Source of the DNA: Phytophthora quininea
Lineage: Eukaryota; Oomycota; Peronosporomycetes; Peronosporales; Peronosporaceae
Assembly: GCA_011947345.1 (NCBI GenBank)
Contig: JAAVTG010000229.1
Span: 372,001 to 436,000, forward strand
Direction of reading: 5' to 3'
Length of the DNA: 64,000 bases
The notes under the pieces are model-generated. The model ran no database searches. It was not told the DNA's origin and worked only from the letters and a program-made list of their open reading frames with translations. Every line of letters begins with the position of its first letter. Within the stretch, counting starts at the first letter, position 1. Shown here in pieces: positions 62,069-64,000 of this stretch. The position numbers and the translations under genes were made by a program.

Positions 62069-63450
62069 TCACCGTCGGCTGTACAGCTTCTCAGACGAAT
62101 TGACTTGACGAGAAGACCGTGTGTGCTTCAGCAGCAACGACGCCTGAGTAGTTCCAGGACGAACCAGCGATCTGTAACATGAACAAGAAGTTAAGAAAAG
62201 GATCAATACGAGCAGAACTACCCGATGCGTACTTGATGAACGGCTCTAACTGCTTGATGGTCCACTTTTCCTGCGCTTCAAAGAGTTTCTCGAAGCGTTT
62301 CTTGGGTTCTGGCGGTAATTCATCCTCGGGAAATACTCGATCCGCGTGGGCTTCCTGGTTTCTGCGGCTTGACGAGTACCAAGCCGCTGAGCATCTCAAG
62401 ACCCACCGTCACACTATCGGGCACTCGCAGCTGCCACTTCTCCATAAACTTATCCAGCTCCCAGCCTGAATCCACCAGATCCATCGATATGTGCTGCTGC
62501 TGCGCCTTAAACTTGACCTCCTCTATCTGTTCGTCAAACAAAGTCTTTGCTCGGAACGTAGCCACCTTCACTGGGTCCAAGGTGCAGTATTCTTGGCCGC
62601 CAACTCTCGACAGCGAGCCGTACAGTTTACAGCACTGACGCACAACCACAAGCGGCTCGTCCATTTGCTCTAAGAACTGATGTACTTGCACTCCTGGCGC
62701 TGCCAACACCTTCCAGTCGTGCTGCACGACTGCATCCAGCATATCGCCAAACACTCTCGTTTGGTACTTGGGATCCAGCAATCTCCAGCAGCCAGCTTCT
62801 TCAAAGGCGTGCAGCTCCTTCAGCATCTCCAACAATTCAAGCTCACTAATCTGCAGAGCATCGACCAGGTCGCTGGTAGAGTACAATTTGTGCAGCTTCA
62901 CTCGCTTCTGTGTCGACTGTTGGGGCTTTTCAAACGGAGCCTCCAGCAGCAAAGTCTTCAACTGCATCGCATCCGGACTCTTGTGTTCCAACTGCAACAA
63001 ATAATCCATATTATAGTATAAGTAAGTAAATAAATAATGTTTTTTGTCAGCAGGTACCAGGAAGTGAAAGCGAGCAGCGCCATCCACTGGAATGGTCCTC
63101 TTGTCCGAAGTGTCCTCGGGCCCTGTCCACTGCGTGTGCGATGTAATCAGCCGCAGATTGGACGTATCCTCCTTCTTCAGATAAAAAGACTTGTCCTCCG
63201 TGCACAGGACCGCTCGGTCGCTCGGTCCGCCGACGATAAACAGTCTGCAGGTTGGCACCAGCATGTGTCAATGTATCACAACTCTACGTGAAAAAGGACG
63301 TAGGACGCACTTTTTGCCGCTGGTGATAGCCTCCTCGATCTCCGGGTTCAACTCCAACAGGCGGTACTTGTCCTCGGAGAAGTCGGCCGTCGTGACCACC
63401 ATCGAGTCCTTCGGACCCATGTGGGCGGCAGGCTCCGTTTGCTCCGGCAT
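62069..63450 (-). CDS. DSCC1: Sister-chromatid cohesion protein DCC1, four exons, frame-broken
   Basis: DCC1 is a subunit of the CTF18 clamp loader that supports cohesion establishment. Exons 63311-63450, 63058-63244, 62233-62991 and 62069-62171; introns 63245-63310, 62992-63057 and 62172-62232 are GT-AG. The product starts MPEQTEPAAHMGPKDSM and contains DKYRLLELNPEIEEAITSGK, LFIVGGPSDRAVLCTEDKSF, TSNLRLITS, SELELLEMLKELHAFEEAGC, WRLLDPKYQTRVFGDMLDAV and RVFPEDELPPEPKKRFEKLF followed by EAQEKWTIKQLEPFIK. The third exon lacks two bases near 62350. With them the protein has 396 residues and ends in LLLKHTRSSRQVNSS. Convergent with the kinase gene. Confidence 0.88.
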
Positions 63451-63808
63451 CGCTTTCTGGAATGACACAGAAATAATCTAGATCTATAATATGTAACTAG
63501 AAAACGTTTTTGGGGCCCAGATAAAAACAGCTCGGTTTTGTCGACCACTTCTACGTAGTAAACGATTTAGTATGTTTTATCATTGCAATGAATTCACGTC
63601 TATTGATTGTTCGCCGTTTGGATGCCACCAGCAATGACCCCGCAAAACCCATTTTGAAATGATTATTTTTGTTACTTTTATCTAGATTAAATCCTAGATT
63701 AAGCCTTCAAAGTTTTCGTGATATGTATCGGTTGCTTCCTGCTCTCCCCAGAACTTGCTTCGCCATTGCGATCGTGCCGGGAGAGTAATATGTCAATTTT
63801 CAGTAGGA
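63451..63808. other. Intergenic between DCC1 and the last gene, no gene seen
   Basis: Divergent promoter region, AT-rich in the middle (63540-63720). No further coding segment or clear initiator was found. Confidence 0.4.
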
Positions 63809-64000
63809 ATGAGTGGAACGAGGGTCGTCGTGGAGTCGAGATTCACGACTGGAACGCCCATTAAGCCTATCTGTAGTTTTGTTGTGGAGATTAAAAACGA
63901 CCAAGGCGATCAGCAGGTTGTTTCCGAAGTTCATGGGACGTCGTGCACACGATCGGTCAAAATCCAGCCTGCGCTTTCGCGAGCTCGTCTACTGTCGTGC
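63809..64000 (+). CDS. N-terminal part of an unidentified protein, cut by the right edge
   Basis: The ATG at 63809 opens 64 codons that stay open to the window end: MSGTRVVVESRFTTGTPIKP, ICSFVVEIKNDQGDQQVVSE, VHGTSCTRSVKIQPA. The beta-strand-like alternation (VVVESRF, CSFVVEIKN, SVKIQPA) suggests a beta-sandwich start, but no family is recognised from this fragment. Its position divergent to DCC1 and its clean frame support a real gene. Confidence 0.5.
   Translation, partial: MSGTRVVVESRFTTGTPIKPICSFVVEIKNDQGDQQVVSEVHGTSCTRSVKIQPALSRARLLSC

Noticed and set aside
1..64000. tRNA, rRNA or riboswitch genes
   Set aside because: No cloverleaf with a GGTTCRA-type T arm or rRNA core sequence was recognised by eye on either strand; a covariance-model scan would be decisive.

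Overview
The window is nuclear DNA of an oomycete, most likely Phytophthora or a close relative. It carries RxLR-type effector genes with a signal peptide followed by RFLR and EER, a Crinkler-like P-loop gene, and leucine-rich-repeat/transmembrane relics. Introns are short (about 50-100 bp, GT-AG), genes are tightly packed on both strands, and several genes have an upstream match to the oomycete initiator (GCTCATTYYNCAWTTT). No prokaryotic operon features, rRNA, tRNA or CRISPR array were seen.

Layout. 1-4.5 kb is an effector graveyard: two frame-broken RxLR genes, a third with in-frame stops, and WY-type fragments flanking an inverted ABC-transporter scrap. 4.6-12 kb holds two tandem paralogous genes for secreted Gln/Ser/Thr/Gly/Trp-rich proteins; the larger contains about 22.7 identical copies of a 165-bp unit. 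13.5-23.4 kb has ordinary genes: a mitochondrial-type phospholipase-D-fold protein, a coiled-coil protein, a kanadaptin-like FHA protein and a full ABCA transporter. 24.28-28.14 kb is a PIF/Harbinger transposon with terminal inverted repeats, a likely 3-bp target duplication, a transposase, a Myb-like partner and an extra helix-turn-helix ORF. 29.5-41.4 kb holds FRA10AC1, an aspartyl/asparaginyl hydroxylase, a KCTD-like BTB protein, a GT31 glycosyltransferase, a small secreted repeat protein, DJ-1, an ankyrin-TPR protein, a Crinkler-like gene and an ACBP-enoyl-CoA isomerase. 42-53.7 kb holds a giant ankyrin protein divergent from a CENP-B-type HTH gene, a Rab GTPase, glutamate 5-kinase, the Rieske protein and a small conserved-looking protein. 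53.8-64 kb holds an LRR/TM pseudogene, an LRR protein, a pterin dehydratase, a CEP41-like rhodanese protein, RNA polymerase subunit RPAC2, a PX-AGC kinase, the cohesion loader subunit DCC1 and the start of one more gene.

Many otherwise conserved genes contain frame breaks, and almost all of them behave as one missing base, often in a short homopolymer. Adding one base per break restores a whole number of codons in gene after gene. This points to homopolymer undercalling in the assembly, so breaks alone should not be taken as proof of pseudogenes. Coordinates of split genes below cover the whole span, introns included.
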